Shown: positions 8,102 to 17,351, numbered from the stretch's first letter. The stretch: DNA of 64,000 nucleotides from Minisyncoccota bacterium (GCA_023229825.1 JALNYN010000005.1:1-64000), one strand, 5' to 3'. Notes: generated from the sequence alone by a model not told the origin. Made by a program: numbers and translations.

Positions 8102-9433
8102 ATGGAAAATCAAAAAGTTACGATGGATAAGATCGAATCCCTCGCAAAACGGCGCGGTTTCATTTATCGCGGATCAGAGATCTACGGCGGACTTGCCGGG
8201 ACATGGGACTACGGACCGCTCGGCGTCGCGCTCAAAAAGAATATCAAAGACCTGTGGTGGAAACGTTTCGTCGAAGATAGAAGCGATATGTACGGCGTGG
8301 ACGCGGCAATACTGATGAGTTCAAAAGTATGGGAAGCGGCAGGACACGTGGCGACATTTACCGACCCGATGGTGGAATGTGAAAAATGCAAAAAAAGGTT
8401 TCGCGCGGATCATCTTTCTCCAGACGGGAAAACGGATTTTTCTTGGGTATGTTCGGAATGCGGACATTCCAATGGGCTTTTTGAACCTCGCCAATTCAAC
8501 ATGATGTTCAAGACATCCATCGGGGCGGTGGAGGATTCTTCTTCGATCGCGTATCTTCGACCGGAAACGGCGCAGGGGATGTTTGTGAATTTCAAAAACG
8601 TCGTCGATTCTTTTCATCCTCGATTGCCGTTTGGCATGGGACAGATCGGCAAAGCGTTCCGCAACGAAATTACCCCGCGCGATTTCGTGTTCCGCACTCG
8701 CGAGTTCGAGCAGATGGAGATAGAGTATTTTGTTAAACCGTCCGAATGGGAAGAACATTTCGAACTCTGGCGGAAAGAAATGCATCAGTGGATGGAAGAT
8801 ATCGGATTGCGAAAAGAAAATATCCACGAACTTGAAGTTGCAGACGAAGATCTGGCTCACTATTCGAAGCGTACGATAGACTTTGAATTTGATTTTCCGT
8901 TCGGTAAAAAAGAATTGTACGGTCTGGCGTATCGCACTGATTTTGATCTGACAAGCCACCAAAAAGAAAGCACCGTTTCGTTGGAATATATCGACGAAGC
9001 GGAAAAAACAAAATACATCCCGCACGTGGTCGAGCCGACCTTCGGACTGGATAGAACGATCCTTGCCGTACTCTGTACCTCATACCACGAAGAAGATGTG
9101 GAAGGAGAAACGCGCGCCGTTTTACGCCTCCCGAAACAACTCGCCCCGATCAAAGTTGCGATCTTGCCGCTTTCCAAAAAAGAAGAACTTTCCGCCGTGG
9201 CGCGTCCGATCTTCGATACGCTGAAAAAAGATTTTGTTGTTTCGTACGACGAAACGCAATCCATCGGCAAGCGTTATCGCCGTCAGGATGAGATCGGTAC
9301 GCCGTATTGCATCACCGTCGATTTTGAAACTCTGAACGACAAAGCCGTAACCGTCCGCGACCGCGATACGATGAAACAGGAGAGGATAGCGATCGAAAAA
9401 CTGCCTGAGTATTTGAAAGAGAAATTCCAATAA
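8102..9433 (+). CDS. glyS: glycyl-tRNA synthetase, homodimeric class II type
   Basis: The 443-residue enzyme charges tRNA-Gly. It shows the class II core: YGPLGVALKKNI near the start, a Cys4-like insertion (CEKC...CSEC, about residues 93-120), LRPETAQGMFVNF, motif 2 FRNEITPRDFVFRTREFEQ, motif 3 EPTFGLDRTILAVL and a C-terminal anticodon-binding domain. This is the archaeal/eukaryotic-like single-chain form, not the alpha2beta2 form. The ATG at 8102 is chosen over an upstream TTG that falls inside the preceding terminator. Confidence 0.96.
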   Translation: MENQKVTMDKIESLAKRRGFIYRGSEIYGGLAGTWDYGPLGVALKKNIKDLWWKRFVEDRSDMYGVDAAILMSSKVWEAAGHVATFTDPMVECEKCKKRFRADHLSPDGKTDFSWVCSECGHSNGLFEPRQFNMMFKTSIGAVEDSSSIAYLRPETAQGMFVNFKNVVDSFHPRLPFGMGQIGKAFRNEITPRDFVFRTREFEQMEIEYFVKPSEWEEHFELWRKEMHQWMEDIGLRKENIHELEVADEDLAHYSKRTIDFEFDFPFGKKELYGLAYRTDFDLTSHQKESTVSLEYIDEAEKTKYIPHVVEPTFGLDRTILAVLCTSYHEEDVEGETRAVLRLPKQLAPIKVAILPLSKKEELSAVARPIFDTLKKDFVVSYDETQSIGKRYRRQDEIGTPYCITVDFETLNDKAVTVRDRDTMKQERIAIEKLPEYLKEKFQ

Positions 9434-9436
9434 AAA

Positions 9437-9474
9437 GTAAACGACCACCGGACCTGAGTCCGGTGGTCGTTTAC
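9437..9474 (+). terminator. terminator after glyS
   Basis: A perfect 17-bp stem (GTAAACGACCACCGGAC and its complement) has a CTGA loop, followed by a short AT-rich tail. Confidence 0.7.
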
Positions 9475-9547
9475 ATTTTACTTATAGCTCGCCTATCGCA
9501 CCCGATCGATCTATACCTCTCACACTTTTGTTTCAAAAAACACACAA

Positions 9548-10034
9548 GGCAAATTCTAGCATATGCCGCCTAGCCGGATTAATTTGGTTGATAATCGCTC
9601 GGACCATAGACCATTTTTCATCCAGTTTTATCCAAAACAAAAACGAGTATCGCCGGACGGGGTTTGTAACCCCGTCCGAAACGTTTGGCGATCTTGATCG
9701 AGTCTGTGCTTCAAATTAACCATAAACGAAGCCTCCAAATGTTTCGGACAGGGGTATCCCGCTCGCAAGCGGGACCCCGCACGCTGCGGTGGCAACCCCA
9801 GTCCGGCGACGGGGCTGTGATCGGATCATATTTTCATTCGTATACAGATATTCATATATTATTTTTGCGATCAAAATTGCTGATTTCAACTTCGCAACAT
9901 GACAATTCTCATGTATTTTTTTCATACACGCGAATTGTGTCAAAAAACGTCAAAAAAGGCTTGCGCTATCGAACTAAAACTACGATAGCACCAACCAAGT
10001 TAACGCGGCTATCACGCATATGCTAGAATTTGCC
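9548..10034. mobile_element. MITE-like 487-bp element with long terminal inverted repeats
   Basis: The ends are perfect 19-bp inverted repeats (GGCAAATTCTAGCATATGC at 9548-9566, complement at 10016-10034). Imperfect pairing continues inward for about 30 more bases (TAGCCGgaTTAAtTTGGTTG against its counterpart). No transposase and no convincing gene are inside. A nested inverted pair of CGGACGGGG-type hairpins occupies about 9648-9810. No clear target-site duplication is visible. This accounts for most of the 730-bp gene-free gap. Confidence 0.7.
9648..9810. repeat. nested GCCGGACGGGG inverted repeat pair, copy 1
   Basis: The left arm GCCGGACGGGGTTTGTAACC... and right arm ending ...CAGTCCGGCGACGGGG face each other, each with an internal CCCC/GGGG hairpin, joined by AAACGTTTGG-type sequence. 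The same architecture occurs at 21153-21254 and inside xseA (33756-33860). It resembles REP-type paired hairpins. Confidence 0.75.
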
Positions 10035-10090
10035 TACAAAGTGAGAAATAGAAAATTATTTTACAATTAAAAATTTTTTATTTTTTTTAC

Positions 10091-10132
10091 AAAAAATCGC
10101 CGCGGTCCGAAGACTGCGGCGATAACTTTTTT
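10091..10132 (-). terminator. terminator of the PIN-PhoH gene
   Basis: Read on the minus strand, a stem ATCGCCGC...GCGGCGAT with a TTCG tetraloop is followed by TTTTTTG, 31 nt beyond the stop codon. Confidence 0.8.
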
Positions 10133-10163
10133 CGATAGTGAATATCAATTTTTATGATATTGA

Positions 10164-11567
10164 TCACCAATTATTGGCGACGAATTCAGCAAGTTCGCTT
10201 CTTTCGCAGCCGACGAGCGTCACATGAGCGCATCTCTGGCCGATCTTCGAGGATTCTACCGCATGGGTAAGTCCGCATGATTCGGCGGAAAGATACTGAG
10301 ATGCAATTTGCCGGACATTTCCGAGAAAGACGAATTTCGTTCCCGGACCGGCGCGCGTGCCCAAGTCGAGCGCTTGTTTTGGCGTTAAATTTTCCGCTTC
10401 ATCAACGACAACGAACTTTCTGTGGAATGTTCTGCCCTGCATCGGTCCAATGGAACGCATTTTGACGTAGCGCTTCATTAGATCCTGTGCCGTTTGTTTA
10501 TGTGCAGCATCGATGCCTGATGTCAAAAAATCAAGGTTGTCGGTAAATGCCATAAGCCATGGAGCCATTTTCTGCTCTTCGTTGCCCGGAAAGGTCCCAG
10601 GGTCGATACCGATCGGCATGATCTCTTTGGTAATAGTAATCTCGTTGTAGAGACGCCAGTCAATTACCTGCTCCAGTGCGGCAGCAAGAGTGAGGAGTGT
10701 TTTTCCCGACCCGGCTTTTCCGGCCCCGGAAACGAAATGAATTTCAGGGTTCATGAGGGCATTCATAAAGAAGTTCTGCTCTTTATTGAGTGCATGAAGT
10801 CCCCAAACATTCTTATCTTTCGTATAATCATAAATAGTGCTGATGGTTGCGTAGCCTTCATAGTCGAGTTTGCGAACCATGAATTCTTGAATTCCTTCCT
10901 CTGTGATCAGGGTAAGAAATTGATTCGGAAACCATGCGTTGGAAAGAGTGGTTTTTATATCCCAATACGTGAGTCCGTTCTCTTCTTTTTCGCTGAGCTT
11001 TTTGGTTTTTTTCCAAAAATTTTCCGGCAGATCCGCCATTCCGCTGTAGAGAAAGTTGATATCGTCGATCGCTTTGGCTCTGGCGTACTCTTCCACTTTG
11101 ACACCGCACATGAGCGCGGTGATCCGCGCGATGCTATCTTGCGTTATGAAAATAACGTCAACGCTTTCCCCGAGTTTTTTTTGTAGTTCGCTCGCAAAAT
11201 TTATGATGGGTGCATCGGGATTGAGCGGCATGAGCAGCAAGCTGGCATGACTTGATTCAAAAAATACGCGTCCGGTTTTTGAAGAAGGACCTTTTTTTCC
11301 GTAATAGGAAATAGCTTTGGATATCGGAAGTCCTTTTTCCAGATCGTCGGGACTGGCGCCGCGAAGAAGTTCGGAAAAATATTTGGTGGTGTGCCGAGCA
11401 TTTTTTGCAAGTTCCGGTTTTCGGATATTGGTCTTATGATTATCCAGTTCGCGCATAACGGCGATAGGGACATAAATGTCATGCTCGTCGAAATTAAAAA
11501 GCGCGGCGGGATCATTCCCATAAATGCAGGTATCCAGTACGAATACCGTTTCTTTTGTTCGCTTCAC
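10164..11567 (-). CDS. PIN domain-PhoH family ATPase
   Basis: The 467-residue protein has an N-terminal PIN ribonuclease-like domain (FVLDTCIYGNDP at the start; acidic residues to about 150) and a C-terminal PhoH ATPase with Walker A GKAGSGKT and Walker B FVVVDEAENLTPKQ. This is the YlaK/PhoH2-like arrangement, linked in the family to RNA unwinding and cleavage. The GTG start at 11567 is chosen because AAGGAGG sits 7 nt upstream; an ATG 18 codons earlier has no such site. Its own terminator follows. Confidence 0.92.
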   Translation of the reverse strand: MKRTKETVFVLDTCIYGNDPAALFNFDEHDIYVPIAVMRELDNHKTNIRKPELAKNARHTTKYFSELLRGASPDDLEKGLPISKAISYYGKKGPSSKTGRVFFESSHASLLLMPLNPDAPIINFASELQKKLGESVDVIFITQDSIARITALMCGVKVEEYARAKAIDDINFLYSGMADLPENFWKKTKKLSEKEENGLTYWDIKTTLSNAWFPNQFLTLITEEGIQEFMVRKLDYEGYATISTIYDYTKDKNVWGLHALNKEQNFFMNALMNPEIHFVSGAGKAGSGKTLLTLAAALEQVIDWRLYNEITITKEIMPIGIDPGTFPGNEEQKMAPWLMAFTDNLDFLTSGIDAAHKQTAQDLMKRYVKMRSIGPMQGRTFHRKFVVVDEAENLTPKQALDLGTRAGPGTKFVFLGNVRQIASQYLSAESCGLTHAVESSKIGQRCAHVTLVGCERSELAEFVANNW

Positions 11568-11701
11568 GGGGCATCCTCCTTTTTGTGGTTTAGGGTGGTC
11601 AATAATTGATGAACTTTTCAAGGTTCAATATGATGTCATCTACTATAAAACTACCGCATTAGCGAGTTAGCGTCAATGACGAATCTTGGCACATTTAACC
11701 G

Positions 11702-12643
11702 TTATTTTGCACGCATTTCTCTGACTCCGCGCAGCATTTCTTTGACCATTTTATCGAGATCGAATTGGTGTTTCCATTTCCAGTCTTTTCTGGCGCTTTT
11801 GTCGTCGATGCTTTTTGGCCAGGAATCCGCGATACTTTGGCGGAAGTCGGGCAGGTATTTTATTTTGAGCGGTACGCCGGCTTTCCGTATCGCGTCCGCG
11901 AGCGTTGCCGGAGTGAAGCTCACCGCCGCGAGATTATAGCTGGTTCTGATGGCGATCTTTTTCGGATCCGCGTCCATGATCTCGAGCGTTGCGCGGATGG
12001 CATCATCGATGTACATCATCGGAAGCGCAGTATCTTTTTTCAAAAAACAAACGTACTCGCCGGTCTCGATCGCTTTCCAAAAAATGTCGACAGCGTAATC
12101 TGTCGTGCCGCCGCCCGGAAGGGTTTTCCAGCTGATAACGCCCGGATAGCGCACGCTCCTGACATCAACGCCGAATTTGTTGAAATAATATTGGCAGAGC
12201 AATTCTCCTGCGACTTTAGTTACTCCATACATCGTACCGGGTTCAAGCACGGTTCGCTGAGGAGTGTTTTCTCTCGGTGTAGTTTTTCCGAACGCCGCGA
12301 TCGAGCTTGGCCAGAAAACCTTGAGATCGTATTCGCGCGCCAGATCAAGAATGTTTCTGAGTCCGTCCATATTCACTTTCCATGCGAGCTCAGGATTATT
12401 TTCACCGACGGCGGAGAGGAGGGAAACGAGATGGTAGACCGTTCCGATGTTATGTTCGATGACGATATTTCGCAAGAGCTCTTTGTCGGTAATGTCTCCG
12501 ATCACCGAAATGCCCTTGAAATTCGGGTCGAGCCTTTTGTCGAACGCTACGACGAGACTTTTTCCGGATCTTTTTTCAAGCGCTGCGATAAGTTCCGAGC
12601 CTATTTGTCCGAAAGCGCCTGTAACGAGAATATTTTTTTTCAT
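11702..12643 (-). CDS. SDR-family L-threonine 3-dehydrogenase-like epimerase/dehydrogenase
   Basis: The 313-residue extended SDR has the Rossmann motif VTGAFGQIGSE (about residues 6-16), the catalytic Ser region WPSSIAAFG, the YxxxK catalytic pair in MYGVTKVAGE, and the family stretches RSVRYPGVIS, GGGTTDYAV and LPMMYIDDAI. These match the UDP-glucose-4-epimerase-like L-threonine 3-dehydrogenases, which oxidise threonine to 2-amino-3-ketobutyrate with NAD+. A nucleotide-sugar role is the alternative. It lies between PhoH and a 2-TM protein on the same strand, with short gaps. Confidence 0.85.
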   Translation of the reverse strand: MKKNILVTGAFGQIGSELIAALEKRSGKSLVVAFDKRLDPNFKGISVIGDITDKELLRNIVIEHNIGTVYHLVSLLSAVGENNPELAWKVNMDGLRNILDLAREYDLKVFWPSSIAAFGKTTPRENTPQRTVLEPGTMYGVTKVAGELLCQYYFNKFGVDVRSVRYPGVISWKTLPGGGTTDYAVDIFWKAIETGEYVCFLKKDTALPMMYIDDAIRATLEIMDADPKKIAIRTSYNLAAVSFTPATLADAIRKAGVPLKIKYLPDFRQSIADSWPKSIDDKSARKDWKWKHQFDLDKMVKEMLRGVREMRAK

Positions 12644-12663
12644 AATAAAAATATTGATTATTG

Positions 12664-13269
12664 CTATGCCGATTGCCGGTAGTTGAACTCTATTTTTGCG
12701 TCGCGAAGCCGTTCGAGGATCTTTTTTTGAGAGAACAGTTCTTCGGACCTAAAGAATATTATTTCTATTAAATGCCAGCCGAATACCCACCCGCCGATTA
12801 TCAGACCTTCGGCCAGAAAAGAGAATTTCGCGTAGAGCTCATGAGTTTCCAAATATTGAGTGGCGAACGTGCCGGCAAAGAGAAACATAAGTCCGTATAT
12901 TCCGCAGGTGATCGCATGATTCGCAGTTTTGCGAATTTTGTTGTTCTGCTTGCGTATTTCGTAATTAAAATAGTTCAAAAAACCTTGGATGCTTTTTTCT
13001 TCTTTTTCGGCATCTTTGAGATTTTCCGGAATATTGAACACGATGCATATATTGTATTTCGGAGAGATATCTTCGACGCTTGATTCTAGGAATTCGAAAA
13101 GTTCTTCGTCGAGATCTCGATTAGTGATCGGAGAGAAATCCCATTCATTATACAATTCGCGATAAAAATCGATCTCTACGTCGATATAACAGGTGTTCAG
13201 TTCCTTTGAATATCGATAGAGGTCTTTGCTGCGCTGTTTTTGAAATATGCGAAAAATAGTATTTATCAT
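12664..13269 (-). CDS. hypothetical 2-TM membrane protein
   Basis: The 201-residue protein has a charged, mostly helical N-terminal half and two membrane segments (about residues 112-135 and 145-170), ending in a short charged tail. I recognise no family; SLATT-type 2-TM effectors have a similar outline, but nothing else supports that. ATG 13269 is chosen because a TATACT box lies 4 nt upstream. An in-frame ATG at 13311 would add 14 residues. Confidence 0.7.
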   Translation of the reverse strand: MINTIFRIFQKQRSKDLYRYSKELNTCYIDVEIDFYRELYNEWDFSPITNRDLDEELFEFLESSVEDISPKYNICIVFNIPENLKDAEKEEKSIQGFLNYFNYEIRKQNNKIRKTANHAITCGIYGLMFLFAGTFATQYLETHELYAKFSFLAEGLIIGGWVFGWHLIEIIFFRSEELFSQKKILERLRDAKIEFNYRQSA

Positions 13270-13334
13270 AAAGAGTATACGAAAGGATCGTATATGGTCA
13301 TTATGCCACATAAACGGTATTTGTTCAAAATTTT

Positions 13335-13376
13335 CATTTTTTGTCCCCTGATACTGATACTTTTCCCCGATACTTA
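13335..13376. repeat. GATACT word repeat, copy 2
   Basis: TGATACTGATACT and CGATACTTAAAC words abut the guaB stop codon, as copy 1 abuts the stop of the HD-domain gene. Confidence 0.65.
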
Positions 13377-14813
13377 AACTTGGTGGCTTCTCGGGCGGCT
13401 TTCGTTCATTCCTTCGCCGGTGATGCGTACGAACTCGGCTTTTTTCCAGAATTCTTTTATGTTGCGCGCTCCCGTATAGCTCATTCCCGATTGGAGACCG
13501 TCGAGCAGGCCCTGAAGGATTTTTCGCACTTCGCCTTTGAATGTGACGCGATAGCCGATGCCTTCGGGTGTTCGATCTTGGCGATCGGAATCTTTGTCGC
13601 CGCGCAAAACCATATCGATCGACGCGTCGCGCGATGCCAGTCCGCGATAGATCTTAAAGGCTTCGCCTCCTTCGATATAATATTCTCCCGGCGATTCTTT
13701 CGAACCGGAGAACAGATTGCCGATCATGACCGTTCCCGCGCCCGCTGCGATGGCTTTTGCCAGATCGCCGGAATTTTTTATGCCTCCATCCGCAATGATG
13801 GGGATCTTGAATTTATTCGCCGCTTTTGCGCATTCAAGGACGGCGGTGAGCTGGGGAACTCCGGAACCGGCAACTATGCGGGTAGAGCAAGCTGCACCGG
13901 GACCGATGCCGATCTTTATCGCGTCAGCGCCCGCCCGTATGAGATCGATCGTTCCTTCCGCGGTGGCGACATTTCCGGCTACGATATCTATTGATGGAAA
14001 TTTTTTCTTTAATTTTTTGACGAGATCAATGCAGGTATTATGATGTCCATGCGCAATATCAATGACGAGCGCATCCACGCCGGCGGCAACAAGAAGTTCT
14101 GCGCGTTCCATCCCGTCTTTTACTCCGATCGCTGCACCGACCAAGAGATGTCCGCGTTTATCTTTTGAAGCATGGGGACTTTCTTTTGTTTTCTTATAAT
14201 CCGATGCTGTGATCAGCCCGGATAATTTCCCGTTCTTGTCGACGAGCGGCAGTTTTTCGATCTTATGCTTATCGAGGATCTCGAGCGCTTCAATGTTCCC
14301 GATATCGCGGTTCGCCGTGATCATTTTTTCTTTCGGGGTCATGAGCTTCATGACGGAAACGCTGAGATCGGTTTTAAAACGAATATCTCTCGCGGTAAGA
14401 ATTCCGAGAATATCGCGTTCGGGGGAACACACGATCACTCCGGTCACATGATTTTTCGCCATGAGGTCGAGTGCATCGCGCAAGGTCGCTTCTTTTCGGA
14501 TGGTTATCGGATCATGAATGAAAAGGCTTTCCGCTCGTTTTACTCGGCGAACTTCATTAGCCTCCTCTTCCGCGCTTTGAAAACGGTGGATGATCCCCAT
14601 GCCGCCTTCGCGAGCCATATGGATCGCCATTTCCGCGCCGGTCACGGTATCCATGTTTGCCGAAACGACCGGCACATTGAGTTTGATCCTTCGCGAGAAC
14701 ATGGTCGACAGATCTATCAGTTTGCGCGAAGGGATATCCGAATAATGCGGGACGAGAAGAACATCGTCGTACGAGAGAGCGAGGCGAAATGGTTCATTGG
14801 TTGTGTTTTTCAT
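13374..14813 (-). CDS. guaB: inosine-5'-monophosphate dehydrogenase
   Basis: The 479-residue enzyme converts IMP to XMP with NAD+, the committed step to GMP. The order is: TIM-barrel start (LSYDDVLLVPHYSDI), paired CBS domains (about residues 95-215), barrel continuation (VDALVIDIAHGHH, GNVATAEG), catalytic Cys loop GIGPGAACSTR, phosphate site ADGGI and the flap EGIGYRV. The Cys loop differs from the usual GPGSICTTR but keeps the nucleophile, and YRGLASRDA replaces the usual GMGS stretch. ATG 14813 is fixed by a near-perfect promoter ending 6 nt upstream. Confidence 0.93.
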   Translation of the reverse strand: MKNTTNEPFRLALSYDDVLLVPHYSDIPSRKLIDLSTMFSRRIKLNVPVVSANMDTVTGAEMAIHMAREGGMGIIHRFQSAEEEANEVRRVKRAESLFIHDPITIRKEATLRDALDLMAKNHVTGVIVCSPERDILGILTARDIRFKTDLSVSVMKLMTPKEKMITANRDIGNIEALEILDKHKIEKLPLVDKNGKLSGLITASDYKKTKESPHASKDKRGHLLVGAAIGVKDGMERAELLVAAGVDALVIDIAHGHHNTCIDLVKKLKKKFPSIDIVAGNVATAEGTIDLIRAGADAIKIGIGPGAACSTRIVAGSGVPQLTAVLECAKAANKFKIPIIADGGIKNSGDLAKAIAAGAGTVMIGNLFSGSKESPGEYYIEGGEAFKIYRGLASRDASIDMVLRGDKDSDRQDRTPEGIGYRVTFKGEVRKILQGLLDGLQSGMSYTGARNIKEFWKKAEFVRITGEGMNESRPRSHQV

Positions 14814-14819
14814 TCGTGA

Positions 14820-14848
14820 ATTATAACGAATATCCAGATTTGTGTCAA
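14820..14848 (-). promoter_or_regulatory. guaB promoter (TTGACA-17-TATAAT)
   Basis: On the minus strand the -35 TTGACA and -10 TATAAT are both consensus with a 17-nt spacer. The ATG follows 6 nt after the -10, so the transcript should start at or within 1-2 nt of the start codon. Confidence 0.88.
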
Positions 14849-14877
14849 AAACTTCTTGGCTCGAGATGAATATGAAA

Positions 14878-14911
14878 TAAAAAAATCCGACGAAATTTTC
14901 ATTCGTCGGAT
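14878..14911 (-). terminator. terminator of the 258-aa hypothetical gene
   Basis: On the minus strand, ATCCGACGAATG pairs with its near complement and is followed by T7. It sits between this gene and the guaB promoter. Confidence 0.75.
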
Positions 14912-14920
14912 ACTCAGGTA

Positions 14921-15697
14921 TTACTTGCAGGCAGCGCACGGATATCTCTCGAGTTTATTATATCCGCCATCGTTGTTTTGCTTCCAAACATTGAATCGAA
15001 GAATTTTTCGATCCGGATGAGCCTTCATATTGAGGACGATGGAGGCGGAAACTCCCCAAACCAATTCATCGCCGTCCGGACCAAGCCATTTCATCGGGAT
15101 CGGCTCCTTTGGCTCGTCTGCCTTGATAAGTTCGCTGACCAGGATCTGGATCGCCAGATCATGTCCGGTACTGATCCGATAAAGCGAATCGCGATTGTAA
15201 CGCGGCGCTTCGAGGGCGGGAGGCGTATGCTGTTCCGGCAGCGGTTGTTCTTTCCCGTTAAGGGTTAAACGAAGGGGTTCCTTTTGTTTTAGCGGAACCT
15301 TTTTCAATTTTACCTCGCTACCTGCCGTCGGACGTTCCGTATTGTATTGAACCGCATTTTCTCTTCGGATCTTAACGGTTGAGGCAAAACGATAGCGCGG
15401 TTTGTCGTCGCCCCATTCTTTGGAGTAGACATAAAAATTCAATCCAAAGTCGGTTACCGGAAGATCCAAGGCTCCGGCTGACATTTCGTCCGTTAAAGAT
15501 TCGATCATCTTCCAGCTTGTTTCGACAAGACCGTGAGAATCTTTCTCAAACTTTTTCGGAAGTCCAACGGCTTCCGTCGGATCTATTCTTGTGTGTCCAA
15601 CGTTCATTTCGTAAATTTTTTCCGCCGATCTCGGATCGAGCGGCTGAAGATACCATTTTCGCCGTTTGAAACGGACGCGAGCGATTAATGCAGACAT
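14921..15697 (-). CDS. hypothetical protein, 258 aa
   Basis: No family is recognised. The protein is soluble-looking, has a basic N-terminus (ARVRFKRRKWYLQP), a Pro/Gln-rich middle (about residues 135-165) and a terminal CAACK. A GAGGT site lies 8 nt before ATG 15697 and a TATAAT box lies further upstream, so unlike guaB this gene has a leader. It ends just before its own terminator. Confidence 0.75.
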   Translation of the reverse strand: MSALIARVRFKRRKWYLQPLDPRSAEKIYEMNVGHTRIDPTEAVGLPKKFEKDSHGLVETSWKMIESLTDEMSAGALDLPVTDFGLNFYVYSKEWGDDKPRYRFASTVKIRRENAVQYNTERPTAGSEVKLKKVPLKQKEPLRLTLNGKEQPLPEQHTPPALEAPRYNRDSLYRISTGHDLAIQILVSELIKADEPKEPIPMKWLGPDGDELVWGVSASIVLNMKAHPDRKILRFNVWKQNNDGGYNKLERYPCAACK

Positions 15698-15868
15698 CGA
15701 TAATACCTCACGATTCGAGTGTTAAAAAGCATTGTTTCTAATAAAAATTATATCATGTATGTTTAAAAATAGCAAGGCAGAGCCGGTTGACATAGGATGT
15801 TTTCGATGTAGTATCAATTTAGATTGCGTACTTTGAAAAATCGCCTCGTCGGGTGAAGGAGTTTGTTC

Positions 15869-16243
15869 ATGAACGAAATACAAAACGAACCGCAAAAGCA
15901 GGAAACAAAAACAGAACCGATTTGGGTCATTAAAGGATATTGCAAATCCTGCAAAAAATGCGTCTATGCCTGTCCGGCCGGAGTACTTTCGATGGCCGAG
16001 GTCAAAGAAGCGATACCTGGCTGTATGATCTCAGTCGATCGGCCCGATCTATGCATCGGATGCCGGCATTGCGAATACGCTTGTCCAGACCGCGCCATTT
16101 CGGTGGCGGAAAAAAATGAATTTCCTTTTGCGAAGAAAATAACGCCGGAAGCGAAAGAGCGCCAGACAAAAATACTGGCGAACGATTGCCAATCACTATC
16201 AACAGGAGAAAAAGATGAGAAAGCTGAAAGCGAACGGCAATGA
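15869..16243 (+). CDS. 2-oxoacid:ferredoxin oxidoreductase delta (2x[4Fe-4S]) subunit
   Basis: This 124-residue ferredoxin-like subunit has two CxxCxxCxxxCP clusters (CKSCKKCVYACP and CIGCRHCEYACP) joined by about 30 residues. It passes electrons between the catalytic subunits and ferredoxin. GAAGGAG 7 nt upstream selects ATG 15869 over an upstream TTG. The gene overlaps the alpha-subunit start by 29 nt, which suggests translational coupling. Confidence 0.9.
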   Translation: MNEIQNEPQKQETKTEPIWVIKGYCKSCKKCVYACPAGVLSMAEVKEAIPGCMISVDRPDLCIGCRHCEYACPDRAISVAEKNEFPFAKKITPEAKERQTKILANDCQSLSTGEKDEKAESERQ

Positions 16244-17351
16244 ACTTATCGCACTCGCGGCGGAAGATGCCGGATGTACGTTTTTTGCCGGTTACCCCAT
16301 CACTCCTTCGTCGGAGGTGATGAGCATACTGTCGAAAAGATTTCCGCTCATTGAACGGAAATTCATTCAAATGGAAGACGAGATCGGCTCTATCTGTGCC
16401 GCGATCGGAGCATCGTTAACCGGAAAGAGATCCATGACGAACACGTCGGGACCCGGAATGTCGCTCAAAGCGGAACAGATCGGTCAGGCGCACATGGCGG
16501 AAATTCCGCTCGTTATCGTGAATGTCATGAGAGGAGGACCGGCAACGGGGCTTCCCACGCGAACTTCGCAAGGCGACGTGCTTCAATCGAGAGCGCCGAC
16601 GCATGGAGATGTGAAGACGATCGTTCTCGCTCCGTCCACGACGTCCGAATGCTATACGGAAACCGTCCGAGCTTTCAATTTGGCTGAACGGTTCATGCAG
16701 CCGGTGATCTTATTATCGGATGAAACGCTCGCGCATACGTCGAGAGATGTTTTGATCCCCGATCTTTCGGAAATACAAAAAACGCTCGTGACGCGAAGAG
16801 TGAACTATCTCAGTGATTATCAGCCCTGCGATGTCAAAGATGACGAACCGGCGATACTCAATCCGTTTTTCACGGGAAAGCCGTACCACATTACCGGACT
16901 TTTTCATGACAAAACCGATTTTCCGACGGAAAAGCCCGATCTGTGCCAGCAATTGATCGACCGCCAGTTCAGAAAGGTCGACAATCATCTGCGCGATATC
17001 GAAAAAGTTGAAAAATATCGGTATGACGATGCGGATTACCTTATTGTTTGTTACGGATCGGTATATTTGTCCGCGCGCGATGCGGCGGATACGCTTCGGA
17101 AAGAAGGTCTTCACGTCGGAATATTTTGTCCGAAAACATTATGGCCGAGTCCGGTGAAACGGCTCGAAGATGCATCAAAGAAGTTCGATGCTTCAAATAT
17201 CCTGGTGGTGGAAATGAACAAAGGCCAATATCTGCGGGAAGTGGAACGCGCGATGGGAAAACGTCTGCCGTTCCTTTCCAAAGTGAACGGCCGATTATTC
17301 GAACCGCCGGAAATTATGAACAAGATTCGGGAGATGCATCATGGCGTATAA
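16215..17351 (+). CDS. korA: 2-oxoacid:ferredoxin oxidoreductase alpha subunit
   Basis: The 378-residue subunit has the Pyr/transketolase-like N-terminal region (FFAGYPITPSSEVM, EDEIGSICAAIGASLTGKR, TSGPGMSLKAEQIG, RGGPATGLPTRTSQGD) typical of KorA/VorA-type alpha subunits. With the beta subunit it decarboxylates a 2-oxoacid to acyl-CoA and reduces ferredoxin. The motifs are closest to the 2-oxoglutarate type, but substrate calls from sequence are uncertain. AGGAG precedes the ATG, and the end overlaps the beta-gamma gene by 11 nt. Confidence 0.92.
   Translation: MRKLKANGNELIALAAEDAGCTFFAGYPITPSSEVMSILSKRFPLIERKFIQMEDEIGSICAAIGASLTGKRSMTNTSGPGMSLKAEQIGQAHMAEIPLVIVNVMRGGPATGLPTRTSQGDVLQSRAPTHGDVKTIVLAPSTTSECYTETVRAFNLAERFMQPVILLSDETLAHTSRDVLIPDLSEIQKTLVTRRVNYLSDYQPCDVKDDEPAILNPFFTGKPYHITGLFHDKTDFPTEKPDLCQQLIDRQFRKVDNHLRDIEKVEKYRYDDADYLIVCYGSVYLSARDAADTLRKEGLHVGIFCPKTLWPSPVKRLEDASKKFDASNILVVEMNKGQYLREVERAMGKRLPFLSKVNGRLFEPPEIMNKIREMHHGV

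Noticed and set aside
9541..10026. ORFs of 60-113 codons in the 9.5-10.0 kb gap
   Set aside because: They run across hairpins and inverted repeats of the MITE-like element, lack ribosome-binding sites and have no plausible protein composition.
14814..14939. Extended guaB start on the minus strand
   Set aside because: It would read through the consensus promoter and the terminator of the neighbouring gene; IMPDH homology starts after ATG 14813.
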